Below, piece by piece: positions 53,857-64,000 of a stretch of 64,000 nucleotides of DNA. Source of the DNA: Scandinavium manionii (lineage in GTDB: Bacteria > Pseudomonadota > Gammaproteobacteria > Enterobacterales > Enterobacteriaceae); NCBI RefSeq assembly GCF_024764775.1, contig NZ_JALIGC010000037.1:62001-126000 (forward strand), read 5' to 3'. The notes beneath the pieces were generated by a model, which was given only the letters and a program-made list of their open reading frames with translations, was not told where the DNA came from and did not search any database. How positions within the stretch are numbered: position 1 is the first letter of the stretch; each line of letters starts with the position of its first letter. The position numbers were made by a program, and so were the translations under genes.

Positions 53857-53891
53857 GCGCGCCACATTCGTTTTAAGCCGGAGATATCATC

Positions 53892-54608
53892 ATGCGTCCA
53901 GCAGGCCGTAGCGCTCATCAGGTGCGTCCCGTAACCCTGACCCGTAACTACACCAAACACGCTGAAGGCTCTGTGCTGGTCGAATTCGGTGATACCAAAG
54001 TGCTTTGCACTGCATCCATTGACGAAGGCGTCCCGCGTTTTCTGAAAGGACAGGGCCAGGGTTGGATCACCGCCGAATACGGCATGCTGCCGCGTTCCAC
54101 CCACACCCGCAACGCCCGTGAAGCGGCGAAAGGCAAGCAGGGTGGTCGTACCATGGAAATTCAGCGTCTGATCGCTCGCGCCCTGCGCGCTGCTGTTGAC
54201 CTGAAAACGCTGGGTGAATTCACCATTACGCTGGACTGCGACGTCATCCAGGCTGATGGCGGCACGCGTACCGCATCCATTACCGGTGCCTGTGTAGCGC
54301 TGGCTGATGCCCTGAACAAACTGGTTGCTGCCGGTAAACTTAAAACCAACCCGATGAAAGGCATGGTTGCGGCGGTTTCCGTCGGTATCGTTGCTGGTGA
54401 AGCGCTGTGCGATCTGGAATACGTTGAAGATTCCGCCGCAGAAACTGACATGAACGTGGTGATGACCGAAGATGGCCGCATCATCGAAGTGCAGGGGACG
54501 GCAGAAGGCGAACCGTTCACCCATGAGGAACTTCTTACCTTGTTGGCTTTGGCCCGAGGGGGAATCGAATCCATTGTCACGACGCAGAAAGCGGCGTTAG
54601 AAAATTAA
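53892..54608 (+). CDS. rph: RNase PH
   Basis: A 238-residue phosphorolytic 3'-5' exoribonuclease that trims tRNA precursors. Conserved R-P-A-G-R near the start, T-K-V-L-C-T-A-S, and the phosphate-binding R-x-x-R area in [11 protein letters not shown]. It is intact to its natural C-terminus, unlike the rph-1 frameshift allele of K-12. Its stop lies 6 nt before the pyrE attenuator, so translation to the end couples to pyrE expression. Confidence 0.97.
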   Translation: MRPAGRSAHQVRPVTLTRNYTKHAEGSVLVEFGDTKVLCTASIDEGVPRFLKGQGQGWITAEYGMLPRSTHTRNAREAAKGKQGGRTMEIQRLIARALRAAVDLKTLGEFTITLDCDVIQADGGTRTASITGACVALADALNKLVAAGKLKTNPMKGMVAAVSVGIVAGEALCDLEYVEDSAAETDMNVVMTEDGRIIEVQGTAEGEPFTHEELLTLLALARGGIESIVTTQKAALEN

Positions 54609-54613
54609 TTAGA

Positions 54614-54640
54614 GGGCGACTGATGAGTCGCCCTTTTTTT
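54614..54640 (+). terminator. UTP-sensitive attenuator of pyrE
   Basis: GGGCGACT (54614-54621), loop GATG, AGTCGCCC (54626-54633), then TTTTTTT. It lies between the rph stop and pyrE. Ribosomes finishing rph close behind RNA polymerase would prevent it forming, as in E. coli. Confidence 0.93.
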
Positions 54641-54671
54641 GTCTGTAGAAAACAGGATGAGGAGCGAATCC

Positions 54672-55313
54672 ATGAAACCGTATCAGCGCCAGTTTATTGA
54701 ATTTGCGCTTAACAAGCAGGTATTGAAGTTCGGCGAATTCACGCTGAAATCCGGGCGCAAAAGCCCCTATTTCTTTAATGCCGGGCTGTTTAATACCGGG
54801 CGCGATTTGGCGCTGTTAGGCCGTTTTTACGCTGAAGCGCTAATGGATTCAGGCATCGATTTCGACCTGCTGTTTGGCCCAGCGTATAAAGGTATCCCGA
54901 TTGCCACGACTGCCGCAGTCGCACTGGCTGAACATCACGATCGCGATGTGCCGTACTGCTTTAATCGTAAAGAAGCCAAAACTCATGGCGAAGGCGGCAA
55001 CCTGGTGGGCAGTCCGCTCGAAGGCCGAATCATGCTGGTCGACGATGTGATCACCGCTGGAACGGCTATCCGTGAGTCGATGGAAATCATCCAGGCTCAT
55101 GGCGCAACGCTTGCGGGTGTGCTGATTTCGCTGAACCGCCAGGAGCGCGGACGCGGGGACATTTCTGCGATTCAGGAAGTTGAGCGTGACTACGGCTGTC
55201 AGGTGATTTCTATCATCACTCTGAAAGACCTGATTGCTTACCTGGAAGAAAAGCCGGAGATGGCCGACCATCTGGCGGCAGTCCGGGCGTATCGCGAAGA
55301 GTTTGGCGTATAA
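54672..55313 (+). CDS. pyrE: Orotate phosphoribosyltransferase
   Basis: A 213-residue enzyme that makes OMP from orotate and PRPP in pyrimidine synthesis. PRPP-binding signature [13 protein letters not shown]-terminal [10 protein letters not shown]. The start at 54672 follows GATGAGGAGCG; an in-frame ATG at 54639 lies in the attenuator and is rejected. Confidence 0.97.
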   Translation: MKPYQRQFIEFALNKQVLKFGEFTLKSGRKSPYFFNAGLFNTGRDLALLGRFYAEALMDSGIDFDLLFGPAYKGIPIATTAAVALAEHHDRDVPYCFNRKEAKTHGEGGNLVGSPLEGRIMLVDDVITAGTAIRESMEIIQAHGATLAGVLISLNRQERGRGDISAIQEVERDYGCQVISIITLKDLIAYLEEKPEMADHLAAVRAYREEFGV

Positions 55314-55317
55314 AAAC

Positions 55318-55345
55318 GAAACCGGGCATCGCGCCCGGTTTTTTT
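55318..55345. terminator. Terminator between pyrE and slmA
   Basis: ACCGGGC (55321-55327) pairs with GCCCGGT (55333-55339), followed by TTTTTT on the plus strand and flanked by an A-rich stretch that serves the minus strand. It overlaps the last two bases of the slmA stop. Confidence 0.87.
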
Positions 55346-55940
55346 ACTGGAGTTGCGCCGCAACCAGCGGCCAGCGGGCATCAAAATCTTCCGTTGGGCA
55401 GTATTTGAATTCACTGCGTACAAAGCGGGAAAGCATTCCTTCGCAAAACGCCAGAATCTGGCCCGCCAGCAGCGTTTCATCGTTAACGTAGCCTTCGCCT
55501 TCGCGCATTTTCTTTTCGCGTAATACCTGACGCAGCTGAGCTTCAATGCGCTCGAAAAGCTGGTTGATGCGACCCTGCAGCCTGTCCTGTTCAAACATCA
55601 GGGCGTGACCGGTCAGAATGCGTGTCAGACCCGGGTTACGTTCACCGAAACCGAGAATCAATAGCACAATCAGACGCAAACGGGCGTTGGTGTCTTTTTC
55701 ATCTTTCAAAATCAGATTGATACGGGTGATCAGGCTGTCTTCGATGAACTCGATCAGGCTGTCGAACATCCGGGTTTTGCTTGGGAAATGGCGATACAAC
55801 GCCGCTTCGGAAACGCCCACTGAGGCGGCCAGCTTTGCGGTAGTAATACGTTGACTACCATCGCTGGATTCAAGCATAAGCGCCAGAGATTGAAGTATTT
55901 CTTCGCGACGATTCCGTTTCGCGGTTTGTTTTTCTGCCAT
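55344..55940 (-). CDS. slmA: Nucleoid occlusion factor SlmA
   Basis: A 198-residue TetR-fold DNA-binding protein that blocks FtsZ assembly over the nucleoid. Start M-A-E-K-Q-T-A-K at 55940 matches K-12; an ATG at 56000 is rejected. The HTH is [20 protein letters not shown]. Follows dut in the coaBC-dut-slmA cluster after 120 nt. Confidence 0.96.
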   Translation of the reverse strand: MAEKQTAKRNRREEILQSLALMLESSDGSQRITTAKLAASVGVSEAALYRHFPSKTRMFDSLIEFIEDSLITRINLILKDEKDTNARLRLIVLLILGFGERNPGLTRILTGHALMFEQDRLQGRINQLFERIEAQLRQVLREKKMREGEGYVNDETLLAGQILAFCEGMLSRFVRSEFKYCPTEDFDARWPLVAAQLQ

Positions 55941-56060
55941 GTTTTCAAATACCCCTGAAAATAAACTCTCGTCAGGCGGACATCCACACAACGACCGCAA
56001 ACAAGCGCTTGCGGTGATGTTATTGCATTATTTCGCTGCTGGATGCTGCTTCAGAACGGC

Positions 56061-56516
56061 TTATTTGCGTCCTGAATGGCCGAAGCCGCCTTCGCCACGA
56101 TCGGTGGCGTCAAACTCTTCCACCAGGTTGAACTCTGCCTGAACGACAGGAACAAACACCATCTGGGCAATACGTTCGCCCGGCTCGATGGTAAAGCTCT
56201 GCTGACCACGGTTCCAGACGGAAACCATCAACTGGCCCTGATAATCTGAGTCGATAAGGCCGACCAGATTACCCAGCACGACACCATGCTTATGGCCGAG
56301 ACCGGAACGCGGCAGGATAACGGCTGCCAGGGAGGAGTCCGCGATATGAATAGCCAGGCCGGTTGGCAGCAGTGTGGTTGCGCCAGGAGCCAGTTCTACG
56401 GCTTCATCAAGACAGGCTCGCAGGTCAAGTCCGGCAGAGCCGGAGGTGGCGTATGTCGGCAGCGGGAATTGCTCGCCAACACGCGGGTCCATAATCTTAA
56501 CGTCGATTTTTTTCAT
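56061..56516 (-). CDS. dut: dUTP diphosphatase
   Basis: A 151-residue trimeric dUTPase that hydrolyses dUTP to dUMP. All five motifs are visible, including [24 protein letters not shown] and the C-terminal [11 protein letters not shown]. The start M-K-K-I-D-V at 56516 overlaps the coaBC 3' end by 20 nt; a second ATG at 56519 is possible. Confidence 0.96.
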   Translation of the reverse strand: MKKIDVKIMDPRVGEQFPLPTYATSGSAGLDLRACLDEAVELAPGATTLLPTGLAIHIADSSLAAVILPRSGLGHKHGVVLGNLVGLIDSDYQGQLMVSVWNRGQQSFTIEPGERIAQMVFVPVVQAEFNLVEEFDATDRGEGGFGHSGRK

Positions 56517-57711
56517 CATAACGGGTAACGATCTCGTCCAGTAGTAGTTGGCCCAGGAGTTCCTTTCGCGCAAGCGGTAAGACTTTATCTCCATCCTGCC
56601 AGAAAAGGTGTAATGCGTTGTCGTCGCTATTAAACCCTTGATTTTCTTGCGATACATCATTCGCGCAGATCAGATCAAGGTTCTTGCGGGCTCGCTTTTG
56701 CTGCGCATATTCTTCCACATTATTTGTTTCTGCGGCAAACCCTACGACATAAGGACGAGAGGTCGTGAGCGCGGCAACACCAGCAACGATATCCGGATTT
56801 TTAACCATTTTTATCGTTAATTCATCGCCTTGCTTTTTAATCTTCTCGTCCGAAATAGCCGCTGCACGATAGTCAGCAACCGCTGCGCAGCCAATAAAAA
56901 TGTGCTGATTTTGCGCATTTTTCTGGACCGCGGCTTCCATTTCCAGCGCCGTCGTTACATCGATGCGCTGAATGAATGGCGGCGTAGCCATTGCAACAGG
57001 GCCACTGACAAGTGTGACGTTAGCGCCACGCTGTGCAGCCGCCGCCGCAATCGCGAAGCCCATTTTACCGGAACTGTGGTTGGTGATGTAACGCACCGGA
57101 TCTAACGGTTCGCGGGTGGGGCCTGCGGTAATCATGATATTGAGATGTTGCAGGTCTTTGACAGGCGAAAAATGCGTTGCCGCCATCTCGACAATCACCA
57201 GCGGATCCAGCATACGGCCTGGGCCGATATCGCCACAGGCCTGGCTGCCGCTGTCTGGGCCCCAAAGCAGCAGCCCACGTGAAGCGAGTGTGTCCAGATT
57301 ATGCTGGGTCGCTGCTGCGCGGTACATCTGCTGATTCATCGCCGGTACGACGGCGACAGGAGCCGCCGTGGCGAGGCAAATGGTGGTGACCAGATCATTG
57401 GCCATGCCTGCAGCAACGCGGGCGATAAGGTCGGCGGTCGCCGGGGCCAAAATCACCAGGTCAGCCCATTTCCCGAGCTCAATATGACCCATCGCCGCTT
57501 CGGCAGCAGGGTCCAGCAGGCTGTCGGACACCGGGAAACCGGATACCGCCTGAAGGCTCAATGGCGTAATGAAGGCTTTCGCCGCGTCTGTCATGGCGAC
57601 GCGGACTTCTGCGCCACGTTCGCGCAAGCGGCGCACCAGTTCTGGCGTTTTGTAAGCAGCGATACCTCCGCTGACGCCAAGAACGATTTTTTTACCGGCC
57701 AGGCTTATCAT
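56497..57711 (-). CDS. coaBC: Phosphopantothenoylcysteine synthetase/decarboxylase CoaBC
   Basis: A 404-residue bifunctional enzyme of coenzyme A synthesis. The N-terminal flavoprotein CoaC half (about 1-190) has P-A-M-N-Q-Q-M-Y and the catalytic Cys in G-S-Q-A-C-G-D; the C-terminal CoaB half has the CTP-dependent ligase lysine near [16 protein letters not shown]. The ATG at 57711 has AGGAAAG upstream; in-frame upstream starts add unrelated sequence. Divergent from radC. Confidence 0.96.
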   Translation of the reverse strand: MISLAGKKIVLGVSGGIAAYKTPELVRRLRERGAEVRVAMTDAAKAFITPLSLQAVSGFPVSDSLLDPAAEAAMGHIELGKWADLVILAPATADLIARVAAGMANDLVTTICLATAAPVAVVPAMNQQMYRAAATQHNLDTLASRGLLLWGPDSGSQACGDIGPGRMLDPLVIVEMAATHFSPVKDLQHLNIMITAGPTREPLDPVRYITNHSSGKMGFAIAAAAAQRGANVTLVSGPVAMATPPFIQRIDVTTALEMEAAVQKNAQNQHIFIGCAAVADYRAAAISDEKIKKQGDELTIKMVKNPDIVAGVAALTTSRPYVVGFAAETNNVEEYAQQKRARKNLDLICANDVSQENQGFNSDDNALHLFWQDGDKVLPLARKELLGQLLLDEIVTRYDEKNRR

Positions 57712-57881
57712 GATTCTTTCCTGTGGAAGACATCGGAATGCGCCCATTTTATCACAATCCCTCCGTTGTCGTGCTGCAAAGGAAAATCCACTTTGCGAGG
57801 CGTTACGCAAGTGTGGCAATCCGCTGTCGTGCGCATGGTGGGGCGCATGGCAAGATATCCGTCGTCAAAAGGAGAAGACGA

Positions 57882-58550
57882 ATGGAAGACGCTGAACGGA
57901 TTTTGCCGCGTGAAAAAATGCAAACCGATGGGATTGAAGCACTCAGTGACGTTGAACTGCTGGCCCTGTTTTTACGAACAGGTACGCAGCGAAGGGATGT
58001 GCTTTCTTTCGCTGATTATTTGCTGAAACATTTTGGTTCGTTGCACGGTTTGTTGTTGGCACCAGAGTCTGAGCTTCTCAGGATGGACGGCATTGGCATC
58101 GCCAAATATGCCCAACTTAAAGGGATTGCCGAACTGGCTCGGCGTTTTTTTACTCTTCAGTTGATGATGCAGGAAAACCCGTTAAGCAGCCCTCATGCCA
58201 CGCGTGAATTTTTGCAAAGTCAGCTAGCGAAAGAAGAGCGTGAGATCTTCATGGTGATCTTCTTAGATAGTCAAAACAGGGTGTTAAAGCATAGCCGGAT
58301 GTTCAGCGGGACGTTGAGTCATGTCGAAGTTCACCCTCGCGAGATAGTCCGCGAGGCCATTAAGGTCAATGCAGCGGCGCTGATTCTCGCACATAATCAT
58401 CCTTCAGGCAGTGCTCAGCCTAGTAAAGCGGATAGAATCATCACCGAAAGAGTGATAAAGTGCTGCCACTTCATGGAGATAAGCGTCCTCGATCACTTGA
58501 TTGTCGGCAAAGGGGAGATAATTTCTTTTGCTGAACACGGATGGATTTAG
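57882..58550 (+). CDS. radC: RadC-family JAMM-domain protein
   Basis: A 222-residue protein, K-12 length. An N-terminal helix-hairpin-helix-like region ([11 protein letters not shown]) precedes a JAB1/MPN (JAMM) metal site H-N-H-P-S-G...D. Biochemical role unclear; earlier claims of DNA-repair function were withdrawn for E. coli. The start at 57882 follows AGGAGAAG; an upstream ATG at 57723 lies inside the divergent promoter region. Confidence 0.95.
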   Translation: MEDAERILPREKMQTDGIEALSDVELLALFLRTGTQRRDVLSFADYLLKHFGSLHGLLLAPESELLRMDGIGIAKYAQLKGIAELARRFFTLQLMMQENPLSSPHATREFLQSQLAKEEREIFMVIFLDSQNRVLKHSRMFSGTLSHVEVHPREIVREAIKVNAAALILAHNHPSGSAQPSKADRIITERVIKCCHFMEISVLDHLIVGKGEIISFAEHGWI

Positions 58551-58581
58551 CGATCCACCGGGATCTTTGTCTGTTCGGGAC

Positions 58582-58610
58582 TTGAGCACACCGCGGAGTC
58601 AGCGTATACT
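58582..58610 (+). promoter_or_regulatory. rpmBG promoter
   Basis: TTGAGC (58582-58587), a 17-bp spacer and TATACT (58605-58610), followed by a GC-rich discriminator (ACGCC) as in stringently controlled ribosomal genes. It gives a leader of about 140 nt before rpmB, with a strong-looking stem around CCGTCAG...CTGACG (58671-58700). Confidence 0.82.
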
Positions 58611-58733
58611 ACGCCACCTTTGAGAATCTCGGGTTTGGCATTTGGGCCTGGCTATACGAGTTCACTTAGAACCGTCAGACCGGGCTGTAGCAGCCTGACG
58701 AGGCGCCAATACCCTATACGAAGCTCGAGCTAA

Positions 58734-58991
<258 letters not shown>

Positions 58992-59008
58992 GTACTAAGA
59001 GGAATTAA

Positions 59009-59179
<171 letters not shown>

Positions 59180-59200
59180 TTTTAGTTTTCTTGTATATAA

Positions 59201-59224
59201 ACCCCGCCTCGGCGGGGTTTTTTG
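59201..59224 (+). terminator. rpmBG terminator
   Basis: ACCCCGCC (59201-59208), short loop, GGCGGGGT (59211-59218), then a run of T. Intrinsic terminator 21 nt after the rpmG stop. Confidence 0.93.
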
Positions 59225-59235
59225 TTTTAACCTTC

Positions 59236-59341
59236 GTATGTTGAGCTACAGATGCGTTGGCTTTGTTCATTCACCCCAGTCACTTACTGATGTAAGCTCC
59301 TGAGGAGTCACTCCTCGCCGCCTTCCTGTAACTCAACATAC
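59236..59341. repeat. ERIC-related element between rpmG and mutM
   Basis: A 106-bp imperfect palindrome with terminal repeats GTATGTTGAGCTACAG and CTGTAACTCAACATAC. The central part CACCCCAGTCACTTACTGAT is shared with the ERIC at 53728. About 20 bp shorter than a full ERIC, so an internally deleted or diverged copy. It ends 18 bp before the mutM start. Confidence 0.88.
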
Positions 59342-59359
59342 TGTGGTTAAGGGGAAAAA

Positions 59360-60169
59360 ATGCCTGAATTACCAGAGGTTGAGACCAGCCGTCGCGGTAT
59401 CGAGCCGCATCTGGTCGGTGAGACCATCCTGCACGTCATTGTTCGCAACGGCCGACTGCGCTGGCCTGTATCTGCGGAAATTCATAGCCTCAGCGATAAA
59501 CCCGTACTCAGCGTTCAGCGTCGTGCCAAATACCTGCTGCTTGAGCTGCCTGACGGCTGGATAATCATCCACCTCGGGATGTCGGGGAGTTTGCGTATCC
59601 TCGCTGAAGAACGAGCGCCAGAGAAGCACGATCATGTCGACCTGGTGATGAGTAACGGCAAAGTGCTGCGTTACACTGACCCTCGCCGATTCGGCGCGTG
59701 GCTGTGGACTAAAGAGCTGGAAGGCCACAGTGTGCTGGCACATCTCGGCCCGGAACCGCTGAGTGAGGCGTTTAACGCCGATTACTTCCGCGAGAAGTGT
59801 GCGAAAAAGAAAACGCCGATCAAACCGTGGCTGATGGATAACAAGCTGGTGGTGGGCGTGGGTAACATCTATGCCAGTGAGTCATTGTTCGCTGCTGGTA
59901 TTCACCCGGACAGGCTTGCGTCATCGCTTTCTGCGGAGGAGTGCGCGTTATTGGTGCGTGTCATCAAGGCGGTGCTGCTGCGCTCTATTGAACAGGGCGG
60001 GACGACGCTGAAGGATTTCCTGCAAAGCGACGGTAAGCCGGGCTATTTTGCTCAGGAATTGCAGGTCTACGGTCGGAAGGATGAACCTTGTCGGGTCTGC
60101 GGCTCGCCGATTATCGCGACGAAACATGCGCAGCGGGCAACATTTTACTGCCGCCGCTGCCAGAAGTGA
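59360..60169 (+). CDS. mutM: Formamidopyrimidine/8-oxoguanine DNA glycosylase
   Basis: A 269-residue Fpg glycosylase/AP lyase. After Met removal P2 is the catalytic nucleophile and E3 assists (M-P-E-L-P-E-V-E-T). The H2TH region includes N-I-Y-A-S-E-S-L-F; the C-terminal zinc finger is C-R-V-C...C-R-R-C. Its stop abuts the convergent coaD stop with no gap. Confidence 0.97.
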   Translation: MPELPEVETSRRGIEPHLVGETILHVIVRNGRLRWPVSAEIHSLSDKPVLSVQRRAKYLLLELPDGWIIIHLGMSGSLRILAEERAPEKHDHVDLVMSNGKVLRYTDPRRFGAWLWTKELEGHSVLAHLGPEPLSEAFNADYFREKCAKKKTPIKPWLMDNKLVVGVGNIYASESLFAAGIHPDRLASSLSAEECALLVRVIKAVLLRSIEQGGTTLKDFLQSDGKPGYFAQELQVYGRKDEPCRVCGSPIIATKHAQRATFYCRRCQK

Positions 60170-60652
<483 letters not shown>

Positions 60653-61423
60653 TCACGCCTTCTTGCTAAAGCTGCGGTTCAGCGCCCACAGCTCGGTGTA
60701 CTTGTTAAACGTATACTGCGCGTTCACGACCGACAGCAGCCAGCCCTGTGCGCCATCCAGAACGCCGCCACGCAGGATAAGCGTTTTGATTAACGCGCCC
60801 AGCGTGTGACCAAAAATACCTGCCAGTGAGGTTTTCTTGCCTTTCTGATGACGTTCCTGCGCCCATGCCGTGGCATAAGCCAGCTGTTTACGCTGGAACT
60901 CAGCAAAATCACGACAGGTCAGATGCTTCAGGTCGCCCTTCAGTTCTACGACTTTTGCACCGCGACTGTCGAGGGATTCATGCACTTGATTATCGTTGTA
61001 CTGCCAGCGCTCGCGCTCGTAAAGACGCAGAACTCTGTCTGGATACCAGCCGCTGTGACGCATAAAGCGACCGAGAAAATAGTTACGGCGAGCAATACTG
61101 TAAACGGCGCCCGGTTCCGGGGCCGCAAGGGTGTCGCGGAGGGAATTTTCGAGCTCAGGCGTGACGCGTTCATCGGTGTCGATCATTAACACATAATCGC
61201 CGGTGGCGAGCGCTTGAGCGCGCTGACGCTGAATACCGTAGCCCTGCCAGTCGGTGTTTACGTGGACTTGTGCGCCAAGACTTCTTGCCAGTTCAACGGT
61301 GTTGTCGTCGCTGCCGGAGTCCAGCAAAACAATCTCGTCAGCCCATTGCACTGATGCCAGGCAATCCGGCAGCAGATCGGCAGCGTTTTTGGCGATCATC
61401 ACCACCGACAGGCGAGTTGGCAT
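60653..61423 (-). CDS. waaE: LPS core beta-1,4-glucosyltransferase WaaE (GT2)
   Basis: A 256-residue GT2 glycosyltransferase. Nucleotide-sugar motifs D35-S-G-S-D-D-N and D82-T-D84; no signal peptide. In Klebsiella, Serratia and Enterobacter the enzyme at this position adds glucose to heptose I of the inner core. E. coli K-12 lacks it between waaA and coaD, so it is a useful taxonomic marker. Its start codon overlaps the waaA stop. Confidence 0.88.
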   Translation of the reverse strand: MPTRLSVVMIAKNAADLLPDCLASVQWADEIVLLDSGSDDNTVELARSLGAQVHVNTDWQGYGIQRQRAQALATGDYVLMIDTDERVTPELENSLRDTLAAPEPGAVYSIARRNYFLGRFMRHSGWYPDRVLRLYERERWQYNDNQVHESLDSRGAKVVELKGDLKHLTCRDFAEFQRKQLAYATAWAQERHQKGKKTSLAGIFGHTLGALIKTLILRGGVLDGAQGWLLSVVNAQYTFNKYTELWALNRSFSKKA

Positions 61424-62697
61424 TAGTGGCTCCGCTGAGGCAGATAAGGTTGCAGTAACTGTAACAGACGGGCAAGCGCGCCCTGATTCTGATGAAGCAC
61501 TTCGACGGCATGGCGGCCATACCAGAGGCGGTAATCTTCATCAGTCAGCAGCGTAGAGACTTCTTTCACCAGTGTGTCCATATCGGTGACTGTGATGAGT
61601 CCGTCATCCTGCTGAAGTTTGGCGCAGATGTCTTTGAAATTGAAGGTATGCGGTCCCATCAATACCGGAATTGCATGCGCGGCCGGTTCCAGCGGGTTGT
61701 GCCCACCACGTTCGACGAGACTGCCGCCGACAAAGGCCAGGTCAGCAATTCCGTACAGCAGCATCAGTTCACCCATGGTGTCGCCAATGACCACCTGAGT
61801 CGTCGCGGAAGGAATTTCACCCGTACTGCGCAGGGTAAACGGCATGCCTGCTTTCTGCACCAGTTCACGGGCGTCAGCAAAGCGTTCAGGATGGCGCGGC
61901 ACCAGAATCAGCAGCAGATCCGGGAAGGTTTCCAGCAGCTTTTTATGTGCGTCGAGGATGATTTTTTCTTCGCCGTCATGGGTACTGGTTGCGATCCACA
62001 CCTGACGACGCGGCGCCCACTGACGACGTAATGTCACCGCGCGTGCCGCCAGCTCTGGCGTCACGGAGATATCAAATTTGAGGCTGCCGGTAATCGTTAG
62101 CTGATTGCGTTTGAGGCCCAATGCGAGGAAACGGTTACCGTCCTCTTCGTTCTGCGCGGCAATCAGGGTGATGCGGCTCAGCAGTCGACGCATGAATTTG
62201 CCGAGCTTGCCGTAACCTTTGGCTGAACGTTCAGACAGGCGCGCGTTGGCAATCACCAACGGGATTTTGCGCTTATGCAGCGCGGCAACCATGTTCGGCC
62301 ACAGCTCGGTTTCCATCACGATAACCAGCTTCGGACGGGTGGTATTGAAGAAGCGGTTCATCGCGCCAGGTAAATCGTACGGCAGATAGACATGCTGCAC
62401 ATCTTTGCCGAAGGCGGACATTGCCCGTTCAGAACCGGTTGGCGTCATGGTTGTGACGGTTATCGGCAATGACGGGTAACGATGGCGCAGCGCACGCACC
62501 AGCGGAATGGCGGCCAGCGTCTCGCCTACGGAGACGGAGTGCAGCAGTATGCCATCAGGCACTACCTTATTTTTGCAAAAGCCATAGCGCTCAGCCCAGC
62601 GTTTACGGTACGCGGGCGCCTTTCGGCTGCGCAACAATAACCGCAGCCAGACCAGCGGCTGAATCAGGTAGAGCAAGGTGGTATACAGAAATTCCAA
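61423..62697 (-). CDS. waaA: Kdo transferase WaaA
   Basis: A 424-residue bifunctional enzyme that adds two Kdo residues to lipid IVA. An N-terminal membrane anchor (about residues 1-22) is followed by a GT-B fold with [16 protein letters not shown] and [17 protein letters not shown]. Length as in K-12. The E in V-G-E-T-L is the expected catalytic base. Overlaps waaE by 3 nt. Confidence 0.96.
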   Translation of the reverse strand: MEFLYTTLLYLIQPLVWLRLLLRSRKAPAYRKRWAERYGFCKNKVVPDGILLHSVSVGETLAAIPLVRALRHRYPSLPITVTTMTPTGSERAMSAFGKDVQHVYLPYDLPGAMNRFFNTTRPKLVIVMETELWPNMVAALHKRKIPLVIANARLSERSAKGYGKLGKFMRRLLSRITLIAAQNEEDGNRFLALGLKRNQLTITGSLKFDISVTPELAARAVTLRRQWAPRRQVWIATSTHDGEEKIILDAHKKLLETFPDLLLILVPRHPERFADARELVQKAGMPFTLRSTGEIPSATTQVVIGDTMGELMLLYGIADLAFVGGSLVERGGHNPLEPAAHAIPVLMGPHTFNFKDICAKLQQDDGLITVTDMDTLVKEVSTLLTDEDYRLWYGRHAVEVLHQNQGALARLLQLLQPYLPQRSH

Positions 62698-62855
62698 GCG
62701 AGTTATCCGTTTTTATACTTCGGCGGGCAAATTCTAAGCATTTAGCGTGCTTAAAGCTATCCCTTTGGTACATCAGTCAGGCCAATGATTGAAGCTTGTG
62801 CGCAAAGTGGTTGAAAAAATGGCAGGGAAAGGCTTCCCCGCCATTCATATCAATA

Positions 62856-64000
62856 CTATTGCTCTGCCGGAGGTAAGGCATTGAGATGGTAAGTTATGCG
62901 CTCAGAGAGACCCCGAATATCACCACCGGTGATGAAATAGGAATCATCTTTCTGATTAGGGTTTTTCACGTTAAACCCAAGCATTTTATTGATGAGGGTG
63001 GCGAGCTGGAAATGGTTGAGCGGCACATGATTGGTGATGTTGCTCATCGAATACTCCGGATCGTTGCTGAAGTACAGGAATGGAATCTGGGCGATGGGCA
63101 TCTCAACCACTGAGTGTCCAAAGAGGCCGCCGTCACCCACTCTTTCACCATGATCGGAGGTGATGAACACCAGGACAGGCAGTTTCGACTTCGCCATAGC
63201 TGTGCGAATCGCAGCGGCGAGCTCTTTGTCATACAAACGAACGGCATCATCGTACTCGTTCTTCTTCTGCGCAACGTCATCACTCAGACGCGGGGTAGAG
63301 AACTTAGCAAATCCAGGCGGAATGTTTCGCTCATAAGGGATATGTGGCGCACGGCTGTTCAATACCATCAGGAACGGTTTGTTCCAGTCCAGATTAGATT
63401 TCTCGACTGATGGTGTGAGAACAACATCGGCACCCACTTCTGGTGCAGGACGGATTTGCGTGTCTTCCCACAAATCGATGTCATGAATACCAATCCAGTT
63501 GCTAAGTCCCTCGAGTCCTTGCGCAGAAATAAAGGCCGTTTGATATCCATGTTTTTTTGCGTTGGCAAAGATATTCGTGGCTCTGGATTTATAAGCTGCA
63601 TAGTTGTCGGGTTCGCGAAGGTTGTTGACCAGCATCGGGATGGCCACGCGAGTCGATACGGCATTGGAGATAATCAAACGGCCTGTCCCTTGGTACTGCT
63701 GGAGCAGTGCTTTCAGTTCAGGCGTGGTATCACGCTCATAGCCAAGTGCGCTCACATGGTGAGGATTCAGGCTTTCACCGATGGCAAGAATAATCGAATA
63801 CTTACCAGCATGCGTATCCGGTACTGGCGTCACGGCATAGGGTTCGTAATGGGCAATATTTTGATTTTCACCAGAGATAGCTTCAGGTATCAACCGGATA
63901 GCGCTGTAGCTCATAGCAGATAAGCCATTTCGCAGCAGTGAGTGACGCAGGTCTGGGTTGAATTTATACATTTGCCCGTCAATGGCTTTGTAGAACTGGC
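62856..64000 (-). CDS. Sulfatase-fold phosphoethanolamine-transferase-like protein, 5' end outside window
   Basis: The C-terminal 381 residues of an alkaline-phosphatase-superfamily membrane enzyme; the frame stays open to the window edge, so the ATG at 63971 is probably internal. Key residues are the Glu in A-I-G-E-S-L-N-P-H-H, the Thr of the nucleophile region in V-S-T-R-V-A-I-P, and T-S-D-H-G-E-R-V-G. Location next to waaA suggests modification of LPS core or lipid A, by context only. It is not a close copy of the 50145-51797 protein: the catalytic blocks align but the rest differs. Confidence 0.78.
   Translation of the reverse strand, partial: QFYKAIDGQMYKFNPDLRHSLLRNGLSAMSYSAIRLIPEAISGENQNIAHYEPYAVTPVPDTHAGKYSIILAIGESLNPHHVSALGYERDTTPELKALLQQYQGTGRLIISNAVSTRVAIPMLVNNLREPDNYAAYKSRATNIFANAKKHGYQTAFISAQGLEGLSNWIGIHDIDLWEDTQIRPAPEVGADVVLTPSVEKSNLDWNKPFLMVLNSRAPHIPYERNIPPGFAKFSTPRLSDDVAQKKNEYDDAVRLYDKELAAAIRTAMAKSKLPVLVFITSDHGERVGDGGLFGHSVVEMPIAQIPFLYFSNDPEYSMSNITNHVPLNHFQLATLINKMLGFNVKNPNQKDDSYFITGGDIRGLSERITYHLNALPPAEQ

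Noticed and set aside
53814..54524. A 236-codon minus-strand ORF across rph
   Set aside because: Antisense to rph, which is highly conserved; long shadow ORFs are common in this codon usage.

Overview
The window is chromosomal DNA from a member of the Enterobacteriaceae. Nearly every gene has a clear Escherichia coli homologue, mostly in the K-12 order as I remember it. A waaE-type glucosyltransferase gene beside waaA and coaD, full ERIC elements and a nylB-like hydrolase point to the Enterobacter/Klebsiella side of the family rather than to E. coli or Salmonella. I cannot name the species. Codon use looks like about 53-55% GC by eye; I did not compute it.

Layout. 1-4.7 kb: a sulfatase operon (SSS symporter cut by the window edge, cytosolic Cys-type sulfatase yidJ, two DUF202 membrane proteins, radical-SAM sulfatase maturase). 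4.7-7 kb: emrD and a DMT-family permease. 7-7.6 kb: a complete but easily missed SOS toxin/antisense-RNA module, tisB/istR, with a LexA box. 7.7-9.9 kb: ivbL leader, attenuator, ilvB, ilvN. 10-14.4 kb: yicN, then a PTS permease, GH4 phosphoglycosidase and RpiR regulator cluster. 14.6-18.4 kb: the xyloside operon yicJ-yicI. 18.6 kb: selC (tRNA-Sec), with no integrase beside it. 18.8-28.4 kb: a variable stretch with three lipoproteins including nlpA, a serine hydrolase, a DHA2 efflux pump with a divergent TetR regulator, yicL, yicS and nepI. 28.5-33.3 kb: yicH, xanP with a PurR box, gltS.

33.3-42.3 kb is the most unusual part. Genes that lie near 88 min in K-12 (glpK, glpF, zapB, sbp, cdh, tpiA, yiiQ, yiiR, fpr, glpX) sit here between gltS and recG, which are neighbours near 82 min in K-12. 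The block is circularly permuted: its ends are glpK and glpX, which are adjacent in K-12, and zapB is now joined to sbp. The glpFKX operon is therefore split, and glpX now follows recG at the end of the gmk/rpoZ-spoT-trmH-recG run. Two nested inversions around oriC, or excision and reinsertion of a circle, would both give this order.

42.3-64 kb: recG, trmH, spoT, rpoZ, gmk, ligB, an inserted phosphoethanolamine-transferase-like gene, yicG, yicC, a 127-bp ERIC ending inside the rph -10 box, rph-pyrE with attenuator, slmA, dut, coaBC, radC, rpmB-rpmG, a second ERIC-like element, mutM, coaD, waaE, waaA and a second alkaline-phosphatase-superfamily transferase cut by the window end.

No CRISPR array, insertion sequence, prophage or integrase was seen.
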